Below, in pieces: positions 22,791 through 34,659 of a stretch of 64,000 nucleotides of DNA. Within the stretch, counting starts at the first letter, position 1; the number at the start of each line of letters is the position of its first letter. This DNA comes from Nectonema munidae (Eukaryota; Nematomorpha; Nectonematoida; Nectonematidae). A model generated the notes under the pieces. That model saw nothing but the letters and a program-made list of their open reading frames with translations, made no database searches and was not told where the DNA came from. A program made the translations under genes and the position numbers. The stretch spans positions 186,001 through 250,000 of the forward strand of contig JAUIRK010000976.1 in NCBI GenBank assembly GCA_030549495.1, read 5' to 3'.

Positions 22791-25700
22791 TTGTGTCATC
22801 ATCGCTTCTCCGTTGATCCTCCATGATCGGCGTGTTCGCTTGAATCTGCTACGATTGGTCCTGAACCTTTGATAGACATTTCAATGACTTTTCTCATATC
22901 CATTGTAGTTCTCCACGTATTTCGTATTCTTATCAACTCATTACTTAACACTCCATTTACTTTGTAAGTTTATTTGTTACACTTCCAAAAAGGCATCCAC
23001 GTATTGCAGCTAAGCGATTATTTGACAATTCATTGTAAAAAGATTGAACAGTTTGTTAGTAGTAACACAACAGATATGCAAGGTTTAAAAAAGTTAGGAG
23101 ACGACTTAGAAGTGCTATATAACGATGTAGCAAGTAAGCATGAAGTAGATCATGTAGAATTAGATCAAGAAAGAAGATAAGTGGATGACAGAAGTTTGCC
23201 ACCAATATTCCAAATGTGAAGCAAGTTTAGATTGCTATATTTTGGGTTCAGTTAAGAAACAAAATTGTGTTTTAAAAAAGATTAAGTTAGCTCAAAGTAG
23301 GCTATTGATATTTATGATGCGAATAAAGTTGTAAAGAAGATATGTGTTTAGAATTTAGAAACAGCGTAAATTTATATGAATCATTACTTGAGGAATACTA
23401 AGCAATTATAAATGAAGACGAAGTAAACGGGGTAATAGATGAAAGTTACTCTCGTATTTTCAAAAAGGACCAAAAACCAGATATTCCAAATCCAATACAA
23501 AATATGATTAGATTTGAATTGTCAAAAATGAAACGATTTGAGGGGAGGAACTTGAGAGAGTATTTAATGTTCAGAAGGGATTTTGTAAACCATATTTTCC
23601 CTGTTTAACAAAGACTTCTTTTGTTTAGAAGTCTTTGCTAGGTTGCGTCCCATTAGAATTAGTGAAATGTTGCCAGGAATGTTTAAAAAATGTTTGGATA
23701 AGAGATAGAACAATCCATATTTAAATTTGACAAATATAATCAATGAAATAAAGGTGTATCCAACAATAAAAATTGGAGATTATAAAAGATTTTGTAACTT
23801 TGTGAACATGATAAACATAGGTATATTTGACTTAGGTTCTTTATGTTTATGACATGAAATAAAAACTCAAATACGGTCTCAATTATAGAAGAGAAGCTAC
23901 CTCGTAAAGTTCAAATTTCGTGGTTGAGGTATTTTTGTAAATCAAATCGAAAAGATAAATTTCAAGAATTAATGAATTTCTTCAGACAAGAGCTAGAAGT
24001 ATATGAATACATGTCGCCCAATGAAATTGACCAGTTTAGGACAAGTAAAGTCAATTTTGCAAATACAGCTAAAACAGAGCAAAATGTTTTCTCCTGGAAA
24101 ACTGCACACTTTAATGAGTTGGAAAAAAAGTATTGCTTATGGCATGATAGCAATACGCATTGTCCAAGGAATTGTAAAACCTTTTAACATCTAATATAGA
24201 TTTGCGTAAAAGGTTTGCCGCAAAGTTTAAAAGTTGTTCTTCTTGTTTGGGACCTAATCATAAGAGTAATAATTGTAGATATAAAAAATGCGAAGTCTGG
24301 GAAAGTCTTTCGGAAAAAAGCGAAAATGAGTGCGTTGTTAAGACTAACATTCATATTAACGCCAAATTGTTAGAAGACTTTTTCAGAACGGAGTCTATGG
24401 GGGTAGAGTGTTTACCTAAAAGCGGAAGTGGTAAATGTGGTATGTGCATTTTAGGTTCAGAGAAGCTGACATGGAATGAAAGAAGAGAGATGTATATAAT
24501 ATATAATAATAGATAACAAGCTAACTTTAGATGAGAACGAGAATAAGTGGAAGGCAGGGATCCATGGAGATGGAATCGCGATCCTAATGAATTACTTAAC
24601 AATAAGGAACATGTGTTTAAAAGATTGCAAGCTACTGAAAAGGGATTTTTTAAGATGGGTAAAAAATTGTGAAGCATATAAAGAAGAGATAGCAAATATG
24701 ATAACGAGAGGTGTAATAGAAGAAATTACGAGCGAACACAAGAGTTGGAACGGTCCCACATATTATATACCACATAGAGAAGGTTACCTTTGCCAGACAG
24801 TATAAGTACGCCGTTAAGAATAGTTTTTGACTCATCAGCTAAGTACAAAGCACATTGTTTGAATCATTATATTATTGGTACAAAGGCCCTCAACTAGTAA
24901 ACAACATACTTCCGGTTTTGATAAGATTCCGAGAAAATAAGTATGGATTTTCTGGCGATATCTGAAAAATGTATCACGCTATCCAGACTACGCCAATAGA
25001 ATGGCACACTCATCCTTTGGAGAAATTTTGAAGATTGAGAGCCTAGTGAGTTTATAACAAAGTAAAATAGTTTTGGTGATAAAACCAGAAGAAGCAATTG
25101 CTATTTGTGCTTTGAACAAGACAGCCTTGTTAACTAAAGAGGATTATGTCAAGAATGTCATCATTAATCAATCATATGTAGATGAAATCCTTACTCGTGT
25201 ATGAGTTACGATGAGATCGAAATCGTTTTAAGAAAGTTTCTTCTGTTCTTGCAAAAGGTGGGGATTCAGTATAAAAAAATGTCTGTCATCTGGTAGTGAA
25301 GCTGCATTTTAGTTTAAAACATACAATACAAACAAAGTTTAAGGAGTAAATTGGAATGTGAAAAGGGATGTTTTTGTCTTTAAATTTGATCTGCAAACAA
25401 ACGATGATCTAATGACTATGTGTTTATCTCGTGGAACGTTATTAAGTATATTGAATGGAATCTTTGAGCCAATGGGGCTACTCTCTTCATGTGTCGTCGC
25501 TGAAAAAATCATATTAAATAATACTTGGAGAGACAAAAATGGTAACAAAATTGATTGGCACGAACCCTTGTCGGATGAACAAAAATGTGAATGGAGTAAT
25601 CTTTTCACAAAAATGCATGAATCAAATCTCCTGTTTTTTCCAAGAGGGTTGATCATAGCAAAGAATATTAGTAAAATTTGTATATGTATTTTTTCGGATA

Positions 25701-26104
25701 GTTCAAATAAAGCTTTTGGTACACGTGCTTACATAAGATATATTTTACCGACTGGTAACGTATTCTTTCGCCTCATGACTGCTAAAGTATGATGGCCTTT
25801 AAAGGAAGAAGACGATCTAACAATTGTTATAGGAGAACTTCAAGGGGCTGTTCTAGCAAAAAGACTGGCTATGTGTCCACTTTTCGTATAAAATTTGAAA
25901 AGGTGCTTTTTATGATAGATTCAATGGTTGTATGAATGAATACTCCTCGATACATCAAAACTCGCACAAGTTTGGCACTCTTGTATCATATAGATTAGGC
26001 TCTTCCCTTCTCCAGAACAATGGCATTGCTTGTCAAGTAAATATAATCTTTCTTTTAAAGACGTGTGTAGTGTCGTCATACTTCTTATTGTCTTAAAGTG
26101 TTAA

Positions 26105-26197
26105 TTGAAGTTATTGGTTCTGTTTATGCCGAATCCCTGATAAACCGGATATATTTCTTGTCCCCAAGGGGTTTCGGTTTAGAGAGTTTCCACTGTA
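26105..26197 (-). mobile_element. Tigger-like terminal fragment inside the BEL/Pao fossil
   Basis: Read on the minus strand it begins CAGTGGAAACTCTCTAAACC and continues with GAAACCCCTTGGGGAC, the pattern of Tigger-type termini (CAGT...ACCTCTCTAAACCGGAC). The other end was not found, so it is either a truncated MITE or a solo end. Confidence 0.5.
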
Positions 26198-26999
26198 TAG
26201 TGAAATAACGTAGTTGGAGGTGTGGATGTGATAGTTTTTATTGAAATACACAAAAAAGTTGATGAATGAAATGAAAGAAGGGAAATACAAATCATTTAAC
26301 ACTTTACTCAAATCCTTATGTTCTCACTTTCAAATGTTTGTGTGTATGAATAGCTATGCGATAGTATAAAAACACCTATGTAGAAATTATTGGTAGTGTT
26401 TTCTTGCATCTCCTTCCAAATGGAACAACATATCCTTGATTTGGAATTAAAGAAAAATAATCTGCAAATATTCACAGTGTCGAAGATACCTTATCCGCCA
26501 AGAGGTTTATAACAAGATTGTTGACGATTTCAAATTGGCAACTAAAGATTCTACAACGAAATCACGTCATACTACTACAATACCAAAGAAATACGCGATA
26601 TTTCAGTGGTGATGCAGTAGCAAAAGCAAGAAAGAGTGTCAGACAAAGAGAAGCAAGTGCTTTCAAAGCGGAGAAACTGTGAAACAGCAGGTGCCACAGC
26701 AGTAGAGCTCTTGCCGAAATAAAAGTTAGCAAAGATTAAAATCTAACGTGCACTCAAACTTATATTAAATAATCATATTTGTATGTGATTTATTTTGTCC
26801 TACACAATAGGCACTTTCAGGGATTTCATGAAACAACGGAGGCTTTATTTCAGTGATTTCACGAAATTCCTAGAAATTTTAGGCAATTCATGAAGTCCCT
26901 AATTTCACAATCCTACTGTATAGAAAAATATATTTGCACTGTACTCACTAACACGCATGACCTTTTTAATTTATTATACATGACATTTTAATATAAAAC

Positions 27000-27215
27000 A
27001 CACATAATTGTAGCAGAGAAGTCAATTTCCTCTTTCATATTCACCATGTGGAAGAGTCATAACAGAGGTCCTTGGATAACCCACGCTTCCACTATCAAGA
27101 GTCCGCAATCATCCTCGCTCGTACAATGCTTACACTCCACAAGAATGGAAAGGACTTCACAACGTATACTTGCACCAACCTAGTTCAATAAGATTGTACA
27201 ATCTCGTTTTACTTG
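27000..27215 (+). repeat. 3' LTR remnant of the BEL/Pao fossil
   Basis: Partner of 22610-22790. The best conserved part is its last ~125 bp, from CACTATCAAGAG to the end of the repeat. Confidence 0.65.
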
Positions 27216-27220
27216 TTTTA

Positions 27221-29849
27221 TTTTGCATTAGTTGAAAAAAATAAAATAACAGAACAGAAATATTTGTTGTGGACGCTCTGAAAGACAGATATGGGATCGT
27301 AAATAATATCATGAATTGGTTTATATAAATTCTTTGTCACCAAATGGGAACGCTTGCTCTGTGCAAAAGATTTGCTTTTTCGCATATAACTTATCAAAGA
27401 TTTAATGAATAAAATTATATTTTTGTACGACTACAAACAGATTAAGTGCTATAATATCTAAGTTACTAACTTACTTTAATATCTAACTTACTATTCGGTG
27501 CAAGAAAAACTCGATCTAAGAAAATTTGCTCCTGGAAAAATCGGTCTTGGAAATCTCAGTTCCAATACACATTGAATATATAAGTCTGAAATTGTAGAAA
27601 AATGATCATGTCCTCAAAAAGAGCTTTAGAGGGGCAAATAAAATGTATAATTGCTTACTTATTAATTGAGACGTAATATTTTGATTAAGTATACAAGCAT
27701 ATTAGAGGACCTTCGTAGAAAAAAAAGAAATTTAGTTCTCAGAATAAGGGGTCAAACATTGAGGTGAATAAAATAGAGACAAATAGATTATTATTATGTA
27801 ATATTTTTATAAGATGAATAGAAGGAATGGAAATGAAGAAATCCTTTTCAAGGGATTATATATTCGTTGACACCCTCTTCAAATTTCAACTCTTTTCCTC
27901 CTCTTCCTGTTTGCGGATGTAACCCGCACCCCCGTTTTTAGTCAATTAATCCTGGTAATAAAAGGGCGGATTAAACGAGAGTGTTTTTAAATGTTTTCTA
28001 AGACCAAATTTTCCATTCCGCATTTTCTGAGCCCCCGCTTTCTGAAACCCTGGCGATCCTACTAATCCCGACGCGAAGATTGATCTAGAAAGAATGTGTC
28101 CAAAGTTACGAAAGATTAGCTCAACGACGATTTGTACAATGCAGTTTGGGGCAATGCGAATTGGTCTAAAATTTGTTTAATGTTAGAGATAGTGTTATAC
28201 TTTTTGTTTACGATTAATTTTAGAATCAGTGTTAAAATGATTTTTCAAGCATTTTTTCTAAAGTCAGTACACGACAGAATGGTATTGATCTACCTCAATA
28301 CAAACTTGCTCGCCGTCTAATGTTAAAACATGCCATTCGTGCTTATAGCTATGTCCGTGTTTGTGTATAGGAAGAGTAAGAATGTTGAGTGTGCATCAAG
28401 TTTTATCAATAAAAAAATTTACTTGGACTAAAATGGATACTACTTATCCATGCACTTAGTTGGACTTTAGTTTTCAATTCACATATCAAGTGATGATTTT
28501 GTTAAAAATAACCTACACATGGAAAAATTGAGAATGTAGATAACGTTACACAATAGGAATCATAAATCAGCTTGGAGATGACACTTTTGAAAGAAAAGTT
28601 TTACCTGGGTTGAAATAAAAAATTAATGAACAGGCAAAATCTCTTTATCACAAAAGAACTCAAAAAAGTGTCCAACTTTGTATCAATTTATCATCTCAAT
28701 AAATAATAAAGTTGTGAACACAATTCACCGCCACACATAACAAACATGCAGGCAGACGCACATATGATATGCGCATCAATTTATACAAATTTCAACACAA
28801 AACTTCTACCATATGTAGAGTGACCTCGAAATCAAAGAAAACTCAACCTTCTTCACAGAAAAGCATTCACTGCGATCTTCATTATTAGAAAAAGAATAAA
28901 ATATACAAAGATAAATAGATAACAGGATGAAAGAAAAGTTTTCTTTGCCATTTCAATATTTGTAATGCTGATGTGATGTGATTAAAATCGGCAATATGCT
29001 CATTTTATATTAATTAATTTCACTTGGAATAACTGAAATATTTTACGCGTCGCCATTTTAGTTTTCAAAAAAAAATATCTTCTCACAATGAATGCAAAAA
29101 GAGAAAATATATCAAAGAGAAATCAGGAAGATAAAAATTGAAAAACTATAAAAGAAGTTTTAAAATTGCAACGCGCATCATTTATGGAAACACACAGCGT
29201 TTTAAATTGAAACGGATGTTAATAAAGTTGAAGCGCACGGACTTTTAAAATGGACGACACTGAATATATTAAGCCTGAGACACCGACCGTTAACTCCATT
29301 TTTCTACTTATCAGATTCGCACGCACGGATCTTTATAAATTTATTTTATGATGTGAATTAAAGTTGGATAAAGAGATCTCCAAAATTCGGGTCGGTTGGC
29401 TCCGCCATCGAAAATATTAATTAACGGTCCGACACGTGTGAAAATGAAAACTTTATTCGGGTTCTGTTAGGATATGAGAAGCTTTGTGTGATGAAATATC
29501 ATAGTGTAATGAAAGCATGTTCACTGTTCATGAATAAATTGCAGCGTTGAAAATGCATTTATTTATTAGTGGTGATGAGATGAAATTGCTTTTGATAAAC
29601 ACAAGATCAAAGATTACATTTCTAATTTTTAGATTTTAAGATCGGCTACTTCAGGCACCGAATATCCTAATTTGGATCGAACATGGGTTGAAAATTTAAA
29701 TTTCATTCGGCTTCTGTTGTGATAGACCAGAAAAAATTTTTCGGGTCGGTTTAATATGAGATAAAACGCATTTTACAGATCTCTGGTACACACTGGCAAA
29801 CGATCATTTATCCATTTATTATTATTATTATTATTATTATTATCGCAAA
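27221..29849. other. No gene seen; related ~85-bp blocks and a (TTA)n run
   Basis: AT-rich sequence. GC-richer patches at about 29385-29470 and 29640-29725 look alike (both end with ATTCGG-TTCTGTT-GAT-like sequence) and may be a decayed duplication. A (TTA)n microsatellite lies at about 29816-29842. A GC-richer patch at 27890-28080 is unassigned. Confidence 0.45.
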
Positions 29850-30425
29850 ACACCGTTAAAACATTGAAGTTTCTCTCCATCTTTACAAACCCTTAATCAG
29901 GCCTGTTTTAGAATATGGAAATGTGATTTTTGGAAATTCTTCAATCATGAACATCATAAAAATAGAAAACGTTCAGAGAGTATTTACAAAACACTTGAAA
30001 GAAATGCAAAGTTTGTGTTACATTAGAAGATTGGAGAAAATTAATCTTCCTTCTTTGTATTATAGAAGAAGCTTAAGGAATGAAATGATTACTATATTTA
30101 ATATTGCGAAAGGAAACATGAACATTGACGAGAATGTATTGCCTGCTTACTCAAAGAGAATTTCCAGATCACATTCCCTGAAATTTAAACCTATCTTTAA
30201 ACCTATTATTTAACTTAACTATTGCTATGATTACTTAACTATAATTGTTTTTAAACCTATTATTTTTCCTATCAAAGTAATCATAGTTAAAACACTATTT
30301 AACACAAAAAGCATATGATCACTGGAATGGTTTGTCAAATGAAGCTGTTGATTCCTTGAATATAAATATTTTCGAAAGAAAGCTTGATGATTTTTGGAAA
30401 GATAAAAGTTATCTCATTATTTGAT
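29850..30425 (+). mobile_element. CR1/Jockey-like LINE, C-terminal RT end only
   Basis: One frame gives the end of a LINE reverse transcriptase: NGNVIFGNSSIMNIIKIENV and QRVFTKHLK, then RRLEKINLPSLYYRRSLRN and NEMITIFNIAKG. These match the remembered pattern in which a Y-x-x-R-L-x-x-L-x-L-P-S-L-x-x-R-R-x-R-x-D block follows the thumb domain. After a ~100-bp stretch with repeated TTTAAACCTATTATTT, the reading resumes near 30313 as AYDHWNGLSNEAVDSLNINI and ERKLDDFWKD, the usual W-N-x-L-P-x-x-V...F-x-x-x-L-D-x-x-W ending. It is 5'-truncated, as is usual for LINEs. Confidence 0.8.
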
Positions 30426-30963
30426 TGGTTTTTATTTTATTTTATTTGTATGATATTTGATGCAATTCACATATAGGCGCTTAGGACTTGTGTTATGTTA
30501 TTCTAAAACAAAAGTATAAAGAGAATGTGTTTACCTTGTGAAAAGATTAATGTGATGAAGGTGATAAACGTAGTCGTTTACAAGTTGATACTAACAGATT
30601 TCCCAACACGGGTAGAAGAGGGAAAAAGTAAATCGATAGTAATTAAACTTTTTTCCATAATTAGTCTCATTGTAATGATAAAAAGCCAATACGAATCACG
30701 GGAGCCGTAGCTTTAGTATTGCAAACATAATAAGCCTATATATAACACATATACATTTTACACACTTTTATATGTTCCCTCGAAAAATGTTGTCTTGGCT
30801 TAGGATTTTGAATTACATTGATTTTGCAAATAAGATATAAAAGGATTGTGTGGATTGAAAACATAGCGTTAGAGGAATTAAGTTTAAACATATTCAAGTA
30901 AGCTAAGAAAAAGAATAACATGAAATAGTGAAGAAAGTCAGCTTCCATGGACGCTAACATTAA
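30426..30963. other. No gene seen
   Basis: AT-rich sequence between the LINE end and the MITE. No pattern noticed. Confidence 0.5.
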
Positions 30964-31094
30964 CCCATTAAGTACCATAGAAATCAGACGATATCTAAAA
31001 AAAACACAGACGATTTATATTCAAAGTCATTGATAAAAACAGACGAAGATGAAATTACTTATGTTCCCAAATGGAAGCATTGAGACTTAATGGG
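30964..31094. mobile_element. piggyBac-like MITE, copy 2, with intact TTAA duplication
   Basis: A 131-bp element starting CCCATTAAG and ending CTTAATGGG, a 9-bp perfect terminal inverted repeat, flanked on both sides by TTAA (30960-30963 and 31095-31098). The interior closely matches 2346-2475. No coding capacity. Confidence 0.85.
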
Positions 31095-31334
31095 TTAACA
31101 AGAGTTTAAAAAATTTAGAAGGGTTAATAAAATACACAAAACAACGATTTTAACATTAAATTTAGATTACAACGAAAATGTGCTTTTCAAGTATTTTTCA
31201 GCTCAACTAGCGCATGTAATCGCCCATGTGATGAGCGAAATTGTGAAATTTAGTCTGTCCTGCGTACAAGAAGAGAGAAACTGGCAACGTTTTTCCTTGG
31301 AAAAAAATTTAATTCACTTTCATTTTGATTAATT

Positions 31335-31672
31335 GTGGATGAAATCACATCAATATCAGAAAGACTTCGATCTTTGACATCTGATTCTTGGAGATGTGGA
31401 ATTTCTGTTGAAGAGATGAAGAAACGAGCTTACGAAATGAAGAGAAGAGAGAGCAAAAGCATCAGTGAAAAGAGCAGCAAGCAAAGAGAAAGAAGAGGCT
31501 TTTTTAATAATATAAAATGGACGGGAACAAGTAAGTCAAACTAAAGACTTGCTGAACGAAGCTGCTTTTTGGGTGAAAAGTTTTGCTAATATTACTGCAT
31601 CAAATTCAACACAGCCTCCTTCCAGTCCTGGAATTAAATGTCTATTTTCAAGATATGCTAAGAGTTAAAAGG
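31335..31672 (+). pseudogene. Unidentified coding-like remnant, one frame change
   Basis: An open frame starts at 31335 (MDEITSISERLRSLTSDSWR, then CGISVEEMKKRAYEMKRRES) and runs to 31544. A different frame from about 31525 to 31669 gives REQVSQTKDLLNEAAFWVKS and then NSTQPPSSPGIKCLF before a stop. Both are protein-like: an amphipathic charged helix, then a Ser/Pro-rich end. Read together they suggest one decayed open frame of about 110 residues with a frameshift near 31500-31530. Alternatively they are two exons, since GTAAGT occurs at 31529. No family recognised. Confidence 0.3.
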
Positions 31673-33095
31673 CACCATTTCTGATTCAATCTTTGAAATG
31701 TTAACTTTTTCAAAAGGAAAATATCATTTCTAACGCAAATGAAAAAGAAGAAAAGACAATTGTAGTAGTAATTATATTCCACAAGAATAATAATGAACTT
31801 TAATAGATACCTAAGTCATTGAGTTTTGGAATATAATAAAAGACATATAAACTAATTCCCAGTTTAACGATAACTTTCGTCAAAAAAGTTACGAATGAAC
31901 GGTTAACTAAATTTATTGCTGGTTAACACTACCAACTTCTCGTTTTACGTAAACTGCATCACGCAGAAAAAAGAAAGAATAAAACTTAATACTTTCTTGA
32001 AGGGAATATCATTTAAATTAGGGTTGGGGAAAGCCCCTTTCGCTGGCCGAATTTTTTTCTAAAAAAGGGGCCGCATGTTAAGTAAAATGGGCAATATTTA
32101 AAACAACAAAGACAAAAGTTTTAAAGAGCCTAACATATGTTCTTTGCTAATATTCAAAAAAATTAAGAAGAAGAAGAAGAAGAATTTATTTGAAATCGGG
32201 AAAAAAAAATATTAGCGATGAATGAATATTGTTTGTAATAAAGAGCAACCATTAGGAATCAAAAAAATTAAATTTAAATTTCGCTGAAAATTTTATTGAT
32301 TCATCTTTTTTACATATAGAGTAAACCAATTTATTTTTCTATCTTAATGCGTAATGTAAATTCATACACTTTTAAAAATAATAATTACTAAATTGAAACA
32401 ACAAATATAAATCAAAAGTAATTCCATTTTTACAAAATTTATAATACGATTTCAAATGCGAAAGTTAAAGCACGTGAAAGAAAAAAAGTACAGCAATTTG
32501 ATTAAAATAGTTTGAACGGTATTATAATCATGGCAATGGAATGTCTTAAGTTTTTTATTCGAAATTTTTTTTGGGTCTTTTTGAAATTGAATTAAAGGTG
32601 AATGAACTTAAATAACTCTATCTTTATATACAAAATTTGCATAGGCTCAGCAGTTGGCATTTGTGATCCGCACGTGGAGCAGTTTAGCTCTGGTTTAGAT
32701 TGGCAAATTTAGGTAGACAATAGGTAAATGCTCAATGATACAAATTTTTGAGGTGTTAATATGTTATAATATTAACAAACAGAATGACAGAGATTACTTC
32801 CTGAGGTTAAATGGAATATGAAAAAATGTGAGATAAAATATAAAAATGAACCAATCTTATATTTTTATTCATGATTTTCATAAAATAAGCAATGGCAAGC
32901 CAGAAAAATTATTTCTGCCTCATTTGTTTACAAACTTTATAATTCAATAATTTATTAAAGTTGTGATATTTTGCGTTCAATATCTTTGAAGGTTTAGGGA
33001 AATTAAGTTAAAAAACACATTCAAGTTAACTAAGAAAAGAAATAGCATAAGATAGTGAACAAAATTTGTATAACAACTTGATGTATGCAGATCAA
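31673..33095. other. No gene seen
   Basis: AT-rich sequence with a short (AAG)n run near 32164-32183. No coding or repeat pattern was noticed. Confidence 0.5.
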
Positions 33096-33408
33096 GGGTC
33101 TTTTTGTTTAGACGGTCACATCAAGTAATCACTATTTCGTCTGCTTTTTATAGTTATTTTACTGAAAAATTTATTCAGATATTGCCAATTTAATTCCTTT
33201 GTTTAAATAAAACTATTCGTAATATTCATTAAAGTTATTAATTTTTTATTAATAAATAAAGTTTTTTTTAATTTCCGTTTCCTTTTATAAACAACAAAAT
33301 GTGGGTAAGCGCAGAGAATGTTCCTTAGAATTTGGCAACCGGGACATAACTATAAAAGGCAGACGATATGGTGATTACTTGATGAGGCGGTCTAAACGAA
33401 AAAAACCC
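33096..33408. mobile_element. Foldback MITE with ~60-bp terminal inverted repeats
   Basis: The left arm starts GGGTCTTTTTGTTTAGACGG, and the right arm read in reverse starts GGGTTTTTTTCGTTTAGACC. Both continue with ATCAAGTAATCAC, TCGTCTGC and TTTTATAGTTA. The arms span about 60 bp each around a ~190-bp AT-rich core. Flanks AGATCAA (left) and AGATAAA (right) could be a decayed 7- to 8-bp target duplication, but this is uncertain, so the superfamily stays open. Confidence 0.8.
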
Positions 33409-34216
33409 AGATAAATCTTAGAATTTAAATAAAATTTTAAGATAAATTTGGAAATTGTACCTGTAAAAATGTATAGCACTTGTGCAAAATAGCGTGCATG
33501 ATAAGAGAGATACAAACCTGTGTTGATTCACATAAGAACTAAAGCTACGCATGACGGGGAATCAATCTTACACACAGAATCTGTTCGTAGATCGATCAAT
33601 ACAAGTGTACATAATTAATTCCTGCTTGAAGATTCCGTGTAGGCTCTGCAAGAAGTCCTCTAAATATTTTATAACGCTTGCGAGTCATTTCATAAATTTA
33701 AATTAAATTCAGGATTTAAAGACCCTTCTTAAATCTTTCAATGTCACTGGCTTTATTTTTAATCTAAAAAATAGAATCACTCTTCTCTTCTCAGCATTCA
33801 TTCAATAAGCAAAGCGCGTAATCTATGATTTTCGTCAAAAAATATTATGACGTTTTCCTTCTCAATTCAAAATAATGGCGGTTGATTGCACTTCGCAAAA
33901 AATCTTTCACCTTTTTTCATTCTTAAATTTGAATTGTTCATTCACTCTAAAATGAATAAATTATAATTCCTAAAATTTTCACCTACACATTTCATTTTAC
34001 GAGAAAATGGAATATCAGCCATTCTTCTATTTTGCGTTCAAATAAATCCTTGATACTGAACTATAAGTTATTTTTCATCCGAGATTTTTATTTAGGTATT
34101 TAAAATAGGGTGAGCAAAGCTCTTTGTTTTTTCTTATCTTTGATGTGAAAAATATAAAACATTTTATCTAAATTGTATCGTAAAGCGTGGAATACTAGAG
34201 AAAGCATACTTAAACT
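33409..34216. other. No gene seen
   Basis: AT-rich sequence before the hAT C-terminal piece. The rest of that transposase should lie here but was not recognised. Confidence 0.45.
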
Positions 34217-34555
34217 TTGTTAGACATAGTGACATGTATTCCTGCATCTTCATCTGGAGCTGAGAGTGTATTTTCATGTCAAAATAGAGTTAAATCAAAA
34301 CATCGTGCATGTTTGAAAATTAATGGACTAGATGAACTGCTAGCTGTACGTCTACGGTCAATTCCAAATCAGATTTATTCAAATGAAAATCTAGAGGCTG
34401 CTTTCGAGCTTTGGCGGGCGGAAAAAATCGAAGAAAAAAAGAGTGGTATCAATCATCCAGGCAATCAAGTGCACGAATAACTTTGCTTGATGTCTTATCA
34501 GATAAAGAAAAATCCGATGAAAACTTTTTTGAGGAAAGTGATTCATTCTATTGAT
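34217..34555 (+). mobile_element. hAT-type transposase C-terminal (dimerisation) remnant
   Basis: The open frame holds IPASSSGAESVFSCQNRVKS then KHRACLKINGLDELLAVRL, matching the P-x-S-S-x-x-x-E-R-x-F-S...R-x-x-L...L-x-A-L layout of the hAT dimerisation block, followed by a charged stretch ending at 34480. A second frame immediately after (ITLLDVLSDKEKSDENFFEE) runs to a stop near 34553, so the original C-terminus was probably longer and has a frameshift. Satellite A begins about 100 bp further on. Whether the satellite belongs to the same transposon is unknown. Confidence 0.55.
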
Positions 34556-34659
34556 GAAGGGGAGATTGATTGCTTTAAACCTTATTAGTGCTGGGCAAAA
34601 TTTGTCCGCTCAAGTGCTGGGGGGCGTAAAGTGCCCCCCCCCCCTATTTTTCTCAGATA

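Larger units (their letters stand above)
22600..27220 (+). mobile_element. BEL/Pao LTR retrotransposon fossil, old and broken
   Basis: Diverged direct repeats at about 22610-22790 and 27000-27215 share CACTATCAAGAGT, CTCCACAAGAAT and ACCAACCTAGTTCAATAA and are read as the two LTRs. Between them lie gag-like sequence (from about 22975), a zinc-knuckle-like Cys/His patch near 24230-24290, protease/reverse-transcriptase remnants and, near 25430-25790, the connection/RNase H region typical of BEL/Pao polyproteins. The LTRs differ by many substitutions and indels, so the insertion is old. The coding part is broken in well over ten places and the element cannot be active. A Tigger-like terminus sits inside its 3' part (about 26105-26197), consistent with a later insertion. 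Confidence 0.82.
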
